A stretch of 64,000 nt of DNA from positions 62,001 through 126,000 of the forward strand of contig JAUCZB010000001.1 of the NCBI GenBank assembly GCA_030373325.1. Direction: 5' to 3'. The notes under the pieces were generated by a model. The model was not told where the DNA came from. It searched no databases and saw only the letters and a list, made by a program, of their open reading frames with translations. Made by a program: the position numbers and the translations under genes. Origin of the DNA: Cyanobium sp. CZS25K. Its GTDB lineage: Bacteria > Cyanobacteriota > Cyanobacteriia > PCC-6307 > Cyanobiaceae. Positions 10,734 to 20,537 of this stretch are shown here, piece after piece; the stretch's first letter is position 1; every line of letters begins with the position of its first letter.

Positions 10734-12468
10734 GCGGCTGGGGCCGACCGAAGAGGTAACCCTGTCCCTGGTTGCAGCCCATGGCGAGCAGGCCCTCGTG
10801 CTGCTCGGCGGTTTCGATGCCTTCGGCGATCAGTCCCAGGCCCAGGTCGCGGGAGAGGCGAATCATGGCTTCGAGCACCACGGCCTTGCGGGGATCCTTG
10901 AGAAAGTCAGCGATGAAACTCCGGTCCACCTTGATCGTGTCGATCGGCAGACGTGCCAGCCAGGACATGCTGGAGTAACCCGTGCCGAAGTCATCGAGGT
11001 GCACCTTGACCCCCGCCTCCCGTAATCGGCGCAGCTCGGAGGTGGCCCGGTCGGGATGTTCGATCAGGATGCTCTCGGTCACCTCGATCACCGTCCAGGA
11101 GGGATCCACGCCGGCCCGTTCCGCCTGGGTGAGGAAGTAGTCGCTGAGGCCGGCTTCCTTCAGCTGCATGGGACTCACATTGATCGCCATGGTGACCTCT
11201 GAACCATCGGCGCGCAGCTGGCAAAGGTGCTTGAGGGCTTCGCTGATCACCCAGCGGCCGATCGGCAGGATCAGGGCCGTGCGCTCGGCCAGGGGGATGA
11301 ACTCGGTGGGAGTGGCGATCGGCGAGGCGACGGCTCCGAGACGCAGCAACGCCTCCATGCCCACCACCATGCGATCCCCCAGATCCACGATCGGCTGATA
11401 GGCCAGAAAGAAGGTCTGGTGCTGAATCGCCCCCTCCAGCTGACGGCGCAGGTGGATTTTCTTCCTGACCTTCTTGTCGATGGAGGGATGGTAAAAGGAG
11501 ATGTGCTGAGCGGCGGTGATTTTTGCTTCGTACATGGCAAGATCGGCCCGTCGAATCAATTCATCGACGGAGATCTCTGGATCGTCTGAGATGGTGATGC
11601 CGATGCTCATCGAAGGGCGGATGGTATGGTCTTCTGTCGACCATGTCTGACCTACAGCGTCATTGAGTCGCATCGCCAGTTGTAGGGCGTCAGCCTCATT
11701 GAAAATCCCCATCGTGAGAATCACGAATTCGTCGCCGCCGAGGCGCGAAAGGATGTCTCCGAAGCGCAGTGATCGTTGCAGGCGGCGGCCGATCTCGATC
11801 AACAGCTCATCGCCGATCTGGTGGCCGTGAAGGTCGTTGATCGCCTTGAAGCCGTTGAGGTCGCAGAACAGGATGCTGACCCGGCCGCCATTGTCCCGCT
11901 GGGTCTTCAGGGCGGCACGGATGCTGACGTGGAGCCCGCGGCGATTGGGCAGGCCGGTGACCGGGCACTCCATCACCTTGTTGGCCAGGGCGAGACGTTC
12001 GAGCTCCAGGGCCCGGTTCAGATTCTCGGTCTGCTGACGGCGCCGCTCGATCCGCTCGACCTCGACCCGAAGCTGCTCATAGGAGAGCAGGGCGCTGACG
12101 TCCCGGAAGCAGAAGATGAAGGGACGCAGTCGCTCGCTGCGGATCGGCTTCCATTCGACCTCGATGGCCCGCAGCTCGTTGCGATGCAGCACCCGGGTGA
12201 AGTGGCCCCCCAGGTCGCCGCCGGCGAGCACCAGCTCCGGGTTGAGCAGGGGAGCACTCTCGCAGTCACGGGGAAGCTGGTCGTAGATCGATTCGCCCAG
12301 GACCGCCGGGGGCGGCCGATCCACCAGCCGCGCATAGCTGGCGTTGCACCAGAGCACCCGCCCCTCGCTGCTGGTGATCACCAGAGCGTCGCTGATCGTG
12401 CCCAGAGCCGCCTCAAGCCGTCCCATCGACCGGCGAAGTTCCACGACAAGTTTGCGATGGTCGTTCAC
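10705..12468 (-). CDS. PAS-GGDEF-EAL c-di-GMP signalling protein
   Basis: The protein carries, in order, a PAS sensor domain ([20 protein letters not shown] region), a diguanylate cyclase domain with an intact RLGGDEF active site, and a phosphodiesterase domain with EALLR and DDFGTGYSS intact. Both catalytic activities are therefore possible, as in many dual-domain proteins, with PAS deciding the balance. There are no membrane helices, so it is cytosolic. I prefer the GTG start at 12468, just ahead of the coiled region leading into PAS; an ATG at 12537 would add 23 low-complexity residues. It lies antisense between sdhA and sdhB and overlaps the sdhA 3' end, an unusual place for it. Confidence 0.88.
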
Positions 12469-12671
12469 GCGGCAGCAGGGACCCGATCGGGCATGGGGGG
12501 CCGGAACCCTATTCTGAAAATTGTATGAGTATCGCATCTTTCACGGCGCTTCCGTCGGCGTTGCGGCGTGGATGAAGCGGAATGGCACCATCGCGGCCCC
12601 TCGCCGGCAGAATCTGACCCTGGCCCCTTTCTGGGCCCGCCGACGGCGATGCCGATGCCGATACTGTTCCA

Positions 12672-13415
12672 ATGACCACAGTTTCCCTCAGCCTGAGGAT
12701 CTGGCGCCAGGCCGGACCCGGCGAGCCCGGCGGCTTCGAGGTTTTTGGGCTGGACGCGGTGTCCACCGACCTCTCCCTGCTCGAAGCCCTCGACCTGCTC
12801 AACGAACGGCTGATCGCTGCCGGTGGGCGTCCGGTGGGTTTCGAGCACGACTGCCGCGAGGGAATCTGCGGCTCCTGCGGCTTCCTGGTCAATGGGCAGG
12901 CCCAGGGGCCCCAGCGGGCCACCAGCGTCTGCCAGCTCTACCTGCGTCAGTTCCGCGACGGGGACGTGCTGACGCTGGAACCCTTCCGCGCCCGGGCCTT
13001 TCCCGTGCTGATGGATCTGGCTGTGGATCGCTCCGCCTTCGACCGGATCATCGCCACAGGCGGTTACTGCTCGATCAACACCGGCAGTGCGCCGGAAGCC
13101 AACGCCCTGCTGATCGGCCGTGAGCAGGCCGCCCAGGCCTTCGACACGGCCGCCTGCATCGGCTGCGGAGCCTGCGTGGCCAGTTGCCGCAATGCCTCCG
13201 CCAGTCTGTTCGTGGCGGCCAAGCTGGCGCACCTGGGCCAGTTGCCCCAGGGCCAGCCGGAGCGGCGCCAACGGGCCCGGGCGATGCAGGCGCAGATGAC
13301 CAGCGAGGGGTTCGGCAGCTGCAGCAGCCATCTGGAATGCGAGGCCGCCTGCCCCAAGCAGATCTCCGCCGACTGGATCAGCTGGATGCATCGCGAGTCC
13401 TGGCGGCGCCCCTGA
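12672..13415 (+). CDS. sdhB: Succinate dehydrogenase iron-sulfur subunit
   Basis: SdhB relays electrons from FAD to the membrane quinone. The 247-residue protein has the plant-type 2Fe-2S cysteines in CREGICGSC (Cys61, 66, 69) with Cys87 as fourth ligand, then the bacterial ferredoxin-like motifs CIGCGACVASC and CSSHLECEAACP for the 4Fe-4S and 3Fe-4S centres. It is separated from sdhCA by the antisense GGDEF-EAL gene, so it probably has its own promoter in the 200 bases upstream, where both this gene and the GGDEF-EAL gene begin. A strong stem-loop follows the stop codon. Confidence 0.93.
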   Translation: MTTVSLSLRIWRQAGPGEPGGFEVFGLDAVSTDLSLLEALDLLNERLIAAGGRPVGFEHDCREGICGSCGFLVNGQAQGPQRATSVCQLYLRQFRDGDVLTLEPFRARAFPVLMDLAVDRSAFDRIIATGGYCSINTGSAPEANALLIGREQAAQAFDTAACIGCGACVASCRNASASLFVAAKLAHLGQLPQGQPERRQRARAMQAQMTSEGFGSCSSHLECEAACPKQISADWISWMHRESWRRP

Positions 13416-13422
13416 GGGAGGC

Positions 13423-13452
13423 CCAGGCGCCCATGAAGCTTCAGGCGCCTGG
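13423..13452. terminator. Bidirectional terminator-like stem-loop
   Basis: CCAGGCGCC and its exact complement are separated by a 12-base loop, lying between the converging sdhB and ackA stop codons (the ackA stop is in the loop). There is no T-run, as is common in high-GC cyanobacteria. The position suggests a shared terminator. Confidence 0.55.
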
Positions 13453-14526
13453 AGCGCCGCAGTGGCGGGCGATCACCCCCTCTTCGTCGGCGGGAATCTG
13501 CACCAGTTCGAAGGGCCGCAGCCAGGCGAGCTCCGCCTCCAGCTCCTGTTTGAGGGCGTTGTCATGCTCGCCGATGCCACCGGTGAGGGCGATCACATCG
13601 ACCCCCCTCAGGCAGGCGGCCATGGCCCCGATGCCCTGCAGAAGCTGGTGGCGGAACACCGCGATCGCGAGCTGGGCGTCCCGGTGTCCGCTGGCGGCGG
13701 CCAGGCGCAGATCCTTCATGCTGGCACTCCGTCCCGAGAGGCCCAGCAGCCCGCTCTCCTGCTGCAGGACGTGATCGAGCTCCTCGACCGAGACCCCCTG
13801 ACGCAACAGGTGCAGCATCAGGCCAGGATCCAGCGAGCCACTGCGCGTGGCCATCACCAGACCCTCCAGGGGGGTGTAGCCCATCGTGGTGGCGATGCTG
13901 CGCCCTCCACGGATGGCGCAGAGGGAGCAGCCGGCACCCAGGTGGCAGCTGATCAGCCGCAACTCGTTGGGCTGCCGGGCCACGACCTCTGCCACATGCT
14001 GGTGGTTGAGGCCGTGGAAGCCGAAGCGGCGCAGGCCTTCGGCGCGCCAGCGGGCCGGGATCGCGTAGGTGTGGGCTTCGGGCGGCAGCGTGCGGTGGAA
14101 GGCCGTGTCGAAACAGGCCCACTGCTCGATGGCGGGTTGCCAATGGCTCAACCAGCGCATCACCCGCAGGGCCGGTCCGTTGTGCAGCGGAGCGAGGGGC
14201 ACCAGCTCCTCCAGGACGCCCAGCACCTCCTCGTCAAGCCGGACGGGGGCCGTGAAGCGCTCGCCGCCATGGACGACGCGGTGGCCGGCGAGGCTCAGCC
14301 CACCCGTCCAGGTTGCCAGCGCTTCGGGCAGCCAGGCGTCCAGCACCGCTTCCAGGCGTTCGCCCGGGGCGTTTCCCTCAGGGGCGCCAACGCTCCAGCT
14401 GCGCTGGTCCCTCCAGAGGCAGGCCCCCGCACGCGTGTGCACGGAGACCTTGAGGCTGGAACTGCCGGCGTTCAGCACCAGCACCTCACCGGCCCCCTGC
14501 GTTGTCGCGGTGGCCGGTGACATCAT
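13441..14526 (-). CDS. ackA: Acetate kinase
   Basis: AckA converts acetyl phosphate and ADP to acetate and ATP. The 361-residue protein has the ASKHA-fold phosphate loop [10 protein letters not shown] near residue 16, the catalytic-region [21 protein letters not shown] and the adenosine-site TGGIGEH. It is somewhat shorter than the usual 395-400 residues but all motifs are present. It overlaps phosphoketolase by 4 bases and is the last gene of the operon, so the acetyl phosphate made by phosphoketolase can be turned directly into ATP. Confidence 0.93.
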   Translation of the reverse strand: MMSPATATTQGAGEVLVLNAGSSSLKVSVHTRAGACLWRDQRSWSVGAPEGNAPGERLEAVLDAWLPEALATWTGGLSLAGHRVVHGGERFTAPVRLDEEVLGVLEELVPLAPLHNGPALRVMRWLSHWQPAIEQWACFDTAFHRTLPPEAHTYAIPARWRAEGLRRFGFHGLNHQHVAEVVARQPNELRLISCHLGAGCSLCAIRGGRSIATTMGYTPLEGLVMATRSGSLDPGLMLHLLRQGVSVEELDHVLQQESGLLGLSGRSASMKDLRLAAASGHRDAQLAIAVFRHQLLQGIGAMAACLRGVDVIALTGGIGEHDNALKQELEAELAWLRPFELVQIPADEEGVIARHCGAPGA

Positions 14527-16970
14527 CCGGGCTCGGCGCTCGGCGACGTCCAGCGCCAGTTGGTCACCTCCGGGGCATCGGTGCCGTGGGTGTGGGCATA
14601 GGCCCGGTGGGCGAGGATCGTGTCCTGCATGCGCTCCTTGACATGGGCGGCGCGGGAGCGCAGGAAGGGCACCCGGTTGACCACATCAATCACGAGATTG
14701 AAACGATCAATCTGATTGTTCATCGCCAACTCCAGGGGTGTGTTGATGTTGCCCTTCTCTTTGTAGCCGCGCACGTGGATGTTGGCGTGGTTGGTGCGGC
14801 GGTAGGTGAGGCGATGGATCAGCCAGGGATACCCATGGAAGTTGAAGATCACCGGTCGGTCGGTGGTGAAGAGGGTGTCGAAATCCCTGTCGCTGAGGCC
14901 GTGGGGGTGCTCATTCGGCTCGGTGAGGGCGAACAGCTTGACCACGTTGATCACACGGATGCGCAGATTAGGGATCTCGCGGTGCAGGATCTCCACCGCC
15001 GCCAGGGTCTCCTTGGTGGGGATGTCGCCGGCGCAGGCCATCACCACATCCGGGTTGTCCGGTTGGGTGCCGCAGTCGTCGTTGCTGGCCCAGCCGACGA
15101 TGCTGATCCCCTTGGCCACGTGGCGCCTGGCCTGCTCGAGGCTGAAGTACTGGAGGTGCTTCTGTTTGTCGGAAACGATGATGTTGCAGACGTTCGTCTC
15201 CACCAGGGCCTCCTCCGCCACCGCCAGGAGGCAGTTGGCGTCAGCCGGGAGGTACACCCGCACCACATCGCCACTCTTGTTGCCGGCCAGGTCGATGAAG
15301 CCGGGATCCTGGTGGGTGAAGCCGTTGTGGTCCTGGCGCCACACCGTGGAGGAGATCAGGCAGTTCCAGGGGCCGATCGGGGCCCGCCAGGGGGCATGCA
15401 GGATGCAGGATTCCAGCCACTTGGCGTGCTGGTTGAACATCGAGGCGATCACATGGGCGAAGGCCTCATAGGTGTGGAAGAACCCGTTACGCCCAGTGAG
15501 AAGGTATCCCTCCATCATCCCCACCAGGGTGTGCTCGCTGAGCATCTCCACCACCCGTCCGTTGCGGGCCAGTTCACTGCCGTTGAGGTCTTCCGGCAGG
15601 AATTCCTCCATCCACACCTTCTTGCTGAACTCATAGATCGCCTGCAGGCGATTCGAGGCGGTTTCATCGGGGCCGAACACCCGCATCGAATCGGGATTCA
15701 GGCGGATGATGTCGCGCAGCAGTTCCCCTAACGGATAGGTGTTCTCCACTTGTGTGGTGCCGGGTGCCACCACGGGCACGGCATAGTCCTCCAGCGGAGG
15801 GAACCGAAGCTTGTGGCGCAGCAGGCCGCCGTTGGCATGGGGGTTGGAACCCATCCGCCGCAGTCCCTGCGGTGAAAGCGCCTGCAGTTCCGGGTGCAGG
15901 GTGCCGTTCTCGTCGAACAGTTCCTCGGGCCGGTAGCTCCTGAGCCACTCCTCCAGCAGCTGCAGTTCCTCCGGATCGGTGTTCGGCGCGGCCAGGGGCA
16001 CCTGGTGGGAGCGCCAGAAGCCTTCCAGCTTCTTGGCGTGCAGGTAGGCCGGTCCGGTCCAGCCCTTGGGGGAGCGCAGCACGATCATCGGCCAGGCGGG
16101 GCGGACGGCCTCGCCGCTGGCGCGGCCGTCGGCGCGGATCTGCAGGATGCGGCCGATCGCCTGATCCATGGCGGCCGCCATGGCCCGGTGCATGGCCATC
16201 GGCTCGCTGCCTTCCACGAAGATCGGCTCCCAGCCGTAGCCGCGCATCAGGCTGGCGAGCTCGTCGCGGGGGATGCGGGCCAGCAGGGTGGGGTTGGCGA
16301 TCTTGTAGCCGTTGAGGTGAAGCACCGGCAGCACGGCCCCGTCACTGATCGGGTTGAGGAACTTGTTGATGTGCCAGGAGGTGGCCAGGGGCCCGGTCTC
16401 GGCCTCGCCGTCGCCCACGCAGGCCAGGGCGATCAGGTCGGGGTTGTCGAACACCGCCCCGCAGGCATGGGACAGCACATAACCGAGCTCACCCCCCTCA
16501 TGGATGGAACCGGGCGTTTCGGGGGTGCAGTGGCTGCCGATGTGCCCGGGGAAGGAGAATTGCTTGAAGAAGCGGCTCAGCCCTTCGGCGTCCTGGCTCT
16601 TGTCGGGGTACACCTCGCTGTAGCTGCCGTCGAGGTAGGTGGGACCCAGCACCCCGGGGGCGCCGTGACCCGGCCCCGACAGGTAGATCATGTCGAGGTC
16701 GTGGCGACGGATCACCCGGTTGGCATGGGCCCAGAGGAAGGCCTGGCCGGGAGAGGAGCCCCAGTGGCCCAGCAGACGAGCCTTGACATGCTCGTGGCGC
16801 AGGGGTTCGGCCAGCAGCGGGTTGGCGCGCAGGTAGATCATCCCCACCGCCAGGTAGTTGGCGGCGCGCCACCAGGCGTCGATCAGGGACAGCTCCTGCT
16901 CGTCCTGGGGGCTTGAGGCGTGGGTGTCGAACGGGGCCATGGTCGAAGTGGGCATGTCCTTCACGTGCAT
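14523..16970 (-). CDS. xfp: Phosphoketolase (xylulose-5-phosphate/fructose-6-phosphate)
   Basis: This thiamine-diphosphate enzyme splits xylulose 5-phosphate or fructose 6-phosphate with phosphate to acetyl phosphate plus glyceraldehyde 3-phosphate or erythrose 4-phosphate. The 815-residue length fits the family. It has the N-terminal [29 protein letters not shown], and the ThDP motif [15 protein letters not shown] followed by LHLNGYKI. The C-terminal half keeps the Pyr-domain sequence [14 protein letters not shown]. It sits between a transketolase-like gene and ackA in one minus-strand operon, a carbon-conserving bypass into acetate/acetyl-CoA. Another Met six codons downstream is an alternative start. 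Confidence 0.95.
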   Translation of the reverse strand: MHVKDMPTSTMAPFDTHASSPQDEQELSLIDAWWRAANYLAVGMIYLRANPLLAEPLRHEHVKARLLGHWGSSPGQAFLWAHANRVIRRHDLDMIYLSGPGHGAPGVLGPTYLDGSYSEVYPDKSQDAEGLSRFFKQFSFPGHIGSHCTPETPGSIHEGGELGYVLSHACGAVFDNPDLIALACVGDGEAETGPLATSWHINKFLNPISDGAVLPVLHLNGYKIANPTLLARIPRDELASLMRGYGWEPIFVEGSEPMAMHRAMAAAMDQAIGRILQIRADGRASGEAVRPAWPMIVLRSPKGWTGPAYLHAKKLEGFWRSHQVPLAAPNTDPEELQLLEEWLRSYRPEELFDENGTLHPELQALSPQGLRRMGSNPHANGGLLRHKLRFPPLEDYAVPVVAPGTTQVENTYPLGELLRDIIRLNPDSMRVFGPDETASNRLQAIYEFSKKVWMEEFLPEDLNGSELARNGRVVEMLSEHTLVGMMEGYLLTGRNGFFHTYEAFAHVIASMFNQHAKWLESCILHAPWRAPIGPWNCLISSTVWRQDHNGFTHQDPGFIDLAGNKSGDVVRVYLPADANCLLAVAEEALVETNVCNIIVSDKQKHLQYFSLEQARRHVAKGISIVGWASNDDCGTQPDNPDVVMACAGDIPTKETLAAVEILHREIPNLRIRVINVVKLFALTEPNEHPHGLSDRDFDTLFTTDRPVIFNFHGYPWLIHRLTYRRTNHANIHVRGYKEKGNINTPLELAMNNQIDRFNLVIDVVNRVPFLRSRAAHVKERMQDTILAHRAYAHTHGTDAPEVTNWRWTSPSAEPG

Positions 16971-17084
16971 GGGTTTCTTGACTTCACTGTCGCCTGCTGG
17001 CGTTAAAAAGTCCGTAACTCGCCGATCCCCTGGCCGGAGGGGTCAGGGATCCGACATGGGGAGCCATGGCTCCGAAGCGGTTGC

Positions 17085-18992
17085 TCAGCGCATCAGGCTG
17101 CGCACGTGGGCCAGGATCCCGTCGCTGTCGATGCCCTGGTGCGGTGCCTGCTCCCAGAGGCCACCGCAGCCTTCGCGCCAGGTGCCCAGGTGGGCGTACC
17201 TCGGGTGGTAGCCCCGCTCCAGCAGCCAGGTGCCGAAGCGGCTGCCCAGGCCGGTGCGGCGGTTGAAGGCCTCCACCACCAGCACGAACGGCGAGCGGCC
17301 GATGGTCTCCATCATCGTCTCGTCCACCACGTTGAGGCTGGCCTTGTTGATCAGGCGCACCGCGGTGCCCTCCTGGCGCAGCCGCTCCACCGCATCGAGA
17401 GCCCTGTAGAGGCCGTCCCCGAAGCTGATGATCGTGCCGGCCTCCCCCTCGCGCACTACTTCGTCGCGGCCCGGTTCGAACACGTAGCCCTCGCCGTGGA
17501 GTTCCTGGCCCTGCGGATCCAGCAGGGCGGGCACCTTGGAGCGGGTCGAGAAGATGAAGCGCAGGCCGGGATCGTGGAACACCGCTTCGACGCAGGCCTT
17601 CATCTGGCCGCCGTCGGCGGGGAAATAGAGCCGGGTGGGGTGATGGTCGTCCTCCAGGCCGTTGTCGGCGAAGACGTTGTTGAGGCCGAAATGGCAGGTG
17701 TTGTCGGCCATGTCGTCCACGCCGGCGTGGGAGAAATGGCAGAGCACGTTGGCGCCGTTCAGGCGCGCCATGGTGATTTCTGAGAGGCACATCTCCAGGA
17801 AGGCGCTGAAGGTGGCGAAGATCCCCTGGCGGCCCTTCTCCATGCCGAAGCCGGCGGCGGCGGAGAAGTTGGCCCGCTCCATGATCCCGCCACTGATGAA
17901 GATCTCGGGGTAGGCCTTGCGGATCTGGCTGAGGCCGCAGGAGCCCTCCAGGTCGCTGTCCACGCAGAGCACCGTGTCCTTGCGTTCAGCGGGCTCCAGC
18001 CGGGCGAGCATCTCGACCACCGTGTCACCGAAGATGTTGCGGTTGGCCGCGGTGTGGCGGCTCGAGCCCAGGTAGATGGTGGGATTGACGGGTTTCTCGA
18101 TCCCCTTCAGATAGGCAGCGGCGGCGCCCTGGCCGCGCTGCTCGAGGTGGGCGATCGCCAGTTCGACGGGGATCACGTCGTGGCCGTGGGTGGAGCCCTC
18201 CAGTCCCTCGATGCCCACCGCCATCGGCCGCTTGTTGATCACCGCCACCGGGCCGTCGGTGGCCACCGCCTGGCAGAGCCGGCCGTACAGATTGTCGAGG
18301 TCCTCGCCGTTCCCTGTGAGGGTGGTCAGGCCCTGGCCGCCGAGGGTGCGGGCCACGTCGTAGCCCTTCTGGTACTCGGAGGGATGGCCGGCGATGGTGA
18401 CGTCGTTGTCGTCGATCACCAGCTTCACGTTGAGTCCATGGGCCACGGCGAAACGGGCCGCTTCGGCGTCGTCCCCCTCCTGCTGGGCGCCGTCGGAGCC
18501 CAGGCAGAACAGGGTGCGGCCGGGGTGGGCCAGGGCGACGCCATTGACGAAGGGCCACAGATGGCCCAGGCGGCCGGAGCTGAACTCCACGCCGGGGGTG
18601 AGGCCCAGTTCCGGGTGGCCGGGCAGGCGCGAATAGGCCGCCCTGTAATGCAGCAGATCAGCGGCCTGCAGCTGGCCCCGCAGCACCGCGATCAGGTACT
18701 GGGTGGCCACCCGGTGGCCGGCCTCATCGAAGAACACCGGCAGGAAGCGTTCGGGGGCGCCGCGGAAGAAGCCGTCGAGGATCATCACCTCCGGCACGGT
18801 GTCGTAGGGACCGCCGGTGTGGCCCCCCACGCCCCGGGCGGCGCCGGTGGCGGTGAAGAAGACGATGGCGTCCCGGCAGAGCTGGATGTTGGAGCGCAAG
18901 GCCTCCCGCTGGGACGGGCTCAGCGCAGGCTGGGCAGGATCGAGGGCCAGGGGCTGGTAGGCCGCCAGATCGATCGGGAAGGCGTCTGTCAC
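17085..18992 (-). CDS. Transketolase-family ThDP enzyme
   Basis: The protein (635 residues from the GTG at 18992) follows transketolase order: a ThDP domain with GSDGAQQEGDDAEAARFAVA and VIDDND at the expected spacing, a Pyr domain around ISGGIMERANFSAAAGFGME, and a C-terminal domain. The catalytic-region sequence differs from housekeeping Calvin-cycle transketolase (GGHTGGPYDT replaces the usual substrate loop), so it belongs to a separate branch. The frame is open upstream to 19118, but those residues look non-coding and overlap the preceding gene. It lies 114 bases ahead of phosphoketolase, which suggests it supplies or consumes the same keto-sugar phosphates. Exact donor and acceptor are unknown. 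Confidence 0.82.
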   Translation of the reverse strand: MTDAFPIDLAAYQPLALDPAQPALSPSQREALRSNIQLCRDAIVFFTATGAARGVGGHTGGPYDTVPEVMILDGFFRGAPERFLPVFFDEAGHRVATQYLIAVLRGQLQAADLLHYRAAYSRLPGHPELGLTPGVEFSSGRLGHLWPFVNGVALAHPGRTLFCLGSDGAQQEGDDAEAARFAVAHGLNVKLVIDDNDVTIAGHPSEYQKGYDVARTLGGQGLTTLTGNGEDLDNLYGRLCQAVATDGPVAVINKRPMAVGIEGLEGSTHGHDVIPVELAIAHLEQRGQGAAAAYLKGIEKPVNPTIYLGSSRHTAANRNIFGDTVVEMLARLEPAERKDTVLCVDSDLEGSCGLSQIRKAYPEIFISGGIMERANFSAAAGFGMEKGRQGIFATFSAFLEMCLSEITMARLNGANVLCHFSHAGVDDMADNTCHFGLNNVFADNGLEDDHHPTRLYFPADGGQMKACVEAVFHDPGLRFIFSTRSKVPALLDPQGQELHGEGYVFEPGRDEVVREGEAGTIISFGDGLYRALDAVERLRQEGTAVRLINKASLNVVDETMMETIGRSPFVLVVEAFNRRTGLGSRFGTWLLERGYHPRYAHLGTWREGCGGLWEQAPHQGIDSDGILAHVRSLMR

Positions 18993-19084
18993 TCTGGGTT
19001 GGGGGGGGGAGATGGCTGTTGAAAGGGCTGCCGAAGCCTCTGAATCCTCCTGCCCGCCGCAGGTCAAGGAACGCGGTGGAGCCC

Positions 19085-19708
19085 TCAGGCCTCTGGCGCC
19101 AGGGGCGCATTCCAGCATTTCACGGCCGGGAGGCCGCGGTAGTCGGAAAGAACGTTGAGCGTGGCGGTATCGAGCAGGAAATGGGCACCGTGGCTGGGCG
19201 TCAGGCCGATCCAGCGGGCCACGAGCACCCGCAGCAGATGACCGTGGGCGAACAGGGCCACCCGGCCGCCGTTGGTTCGAATCCGCCCGATCACCCGGTC
19301 GACCCGTTCCCCCACCTGGGCGGGACTCTCCCCTTCCGGACAGCCATCACGGAACACCATCCAGCCGGGCCTTCGCGCCTGGATCTGTGCGGTCGTGAGG
19401 CCTTCATAGGCGCCGTAGTTCCATTCGGCCAGATCGGGTTCGAGGCAGGCCTCCCCAGCCAGACCGGCCAGTTCGCAGGTGCGGCGGGCCCGCTGCAGGG
19501 GGCTGCACAGCACCAGGGAGAACGGCCTGGCCGCCAGAAGCGGGGCGAGCCCCGAGGCCGCCTGCTCGCCCCGCGCGGTGAGGGGGATGTCGGTGCTGCC
19601 GGTGTGCTGCCCCGAGAGGCTCCACTCCGTTTCGCCATGGCGAATGAGGATCACCTCGCTGCCGGGGGCTGGGTCGTGCTGGTTTGTTGTCAAGGACTGG
19701 CCTTCCAT
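19085..19708 (-). CDS. Histidine phosphatase family protein (phosphoglycerate mutase-like)
   Basis: The protein has the catalytic LIRHGETEWS with phospho-accepting histidine near residue 21, the second-arginine region CSPLQRARRTCEL, WNYGAYEGLT, and the distal histidine in FAHGHLLRVL. This is the co-factor-independent phosphatase branch (SixA/CobC/PhoE-like), probably acting on a small phosphate ester. It is the first gene of the operon with the transketolase-like protein, phosphoketolase and AckA, ending 92 bases before the next gene, so a sugar phosphate substrate is plausible but unproven. A GTG ten codons upstream (19738) is an alternative start. Confidence 0.83.
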   Translation of the reverse strand: MEGQSLTTNQHDPAPGSEVILIRHGETEWSLSGQHTGSTDIPLTARGEQAASGLAPLLAARPFSLVLCSPLQRARRTCELAGLAGEACLEPDLAEWNYGAYEGLTTAQIQARRPGWMVFRDGCPEGESPAQVGERVDRVIGRIRTNGGRVALFAHGHLLRVLVARWIGLTPSHGAHFLLDTATLNVLSDYRGLPAVKCWNAPLAPEA

Positions 19709-19980
19709 GGGTGAAGTGGACCCGCTGGGTCGTTCCACGGCTCGGCATCACCGCTGGGGCAGGGATCGATGGCGCCCCGAGCGGGGGATCGTCGGGCGGC
19801 CCCTTGTGCTGGAAGGTCATTCTTGCTCCTGGGGATGTGAGAACCGCTCGGGCCAGCCGCCGAGGTTGGTCCAGGGTCGTGGATCAGAAGATCGCCTGCG
19901 CCCGTTGTCCGTCCGCGGTCTTGCTCCCAACTCCCGTGCGCGACCCGGCAAGGGACTCTTTCCCCCACGAAGTGAGCGCG
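19709..19980. other. Intergenic, no gene seen
   Basis: This is the upstream region of the phosphoketolase operon. Several overlapping open frames occur on both strands, but none has recognisable protein character. The operon promoter is presumably here; I see no clear -10/-35 pair. Confidence 0.4.
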
Positions 19981-20190
19981 TCAGGGCTTGCCCAGCGTGT
20001 CCCAGAGAGCGGCCTGATGGGCCACAACGGAGGCTGGTCCGGCAGGGGCCTGCATGGCCGTACCGGCGGCAGGCTGGGCCCCACGGATCAACTGAACGGC
20101 AAGGGAGGCCACCACAAAGGCACCAAGAAATCCTGCGGCAACCCCAAGGGGGGTGGCCCCGGCGCGGTTGGAGGTCCTGATCTGGGTCAT
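19981..20190 (-). CDS. Small single-span membrane protein
   Basis: A 69-residue frame from the ATG at 20190 has a basic N-terminus, one hydrophobic helix (GVAAGFLGAFVVASLAVQLI) and a polar tail ending HQAALWDTLGKP. I do not recognise the family. Protein-like composition and a clean helix support it, but no ribosome-binding site is obvious. It stands alone between narB and the phosphoketolase operon. Confidence 0.4.
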   Translation of the reverse strand: MTQIRTSNRAGATPLGVAAGFLGAFVVASLAVQLIRGAQPAAGTAMQAPAGPASVVAHQAALWDTLGKP

Positions 20191-20466
20191 CGGGGGGCCT
20201 GGCAGCACCCCATCAGTATGGGGAAAGCGCCTCGCCATGACTGACGGGTTGAAGCCAGCTCAAAGGGGTGGAGACGGTGGACCGCAGTCGTTGCTCAGAG
20301 GCCAGCCAGCCATGACCGATACCCAGGAGCAGGCCCAGTGAAATCGCGAGATGCACTGGAACAACTCAGTGATTGATTCATCCTGCAGGGATGCAGGGGA
20401 AAGTATCCGCAGCGGACGACACCGATTGCAACTCTCGTGGGCCCTGTCCGGACATCACGACTTTCT

Positions 20467-20480
20467 GTAGTTCTTGATAC
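20467..20480. promoter_or_regulatory. Perfect NtcA-type palindrome GTA-N8-TAC
   Basis: GTAGTTCTTGATAC matches the NtcA consensus exactly. It lies 57 bases beyond the narB stop and 277 bases upstream of the small membrane protein start on the minus strand. No TAN3T -10 box sits at the usual 22-24 base spacing on either strand, so it may be non-functional, regulate an unannotated RNA, or be chance. Confidence 0.35.
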
Positions 20481-20537
20481 TTCTCAACAGGCCTCACGGC
20501 TCAGGCCTCCCTGATCGTCTCGACTGGACCGATGCCC

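Noticed and set aside
15894..16916. Long plus-strand frame opposite phosphoketolase
   Set aside because: It is a shadow of xfp with no recognisable domain or start signal.
19270..19295. tRNA T-arm-like GGTTCGAATCC
   Set aside because: It lies inside the histidine phosphatase coding region, and no acceptor, D or anticodon arms can be built around it.
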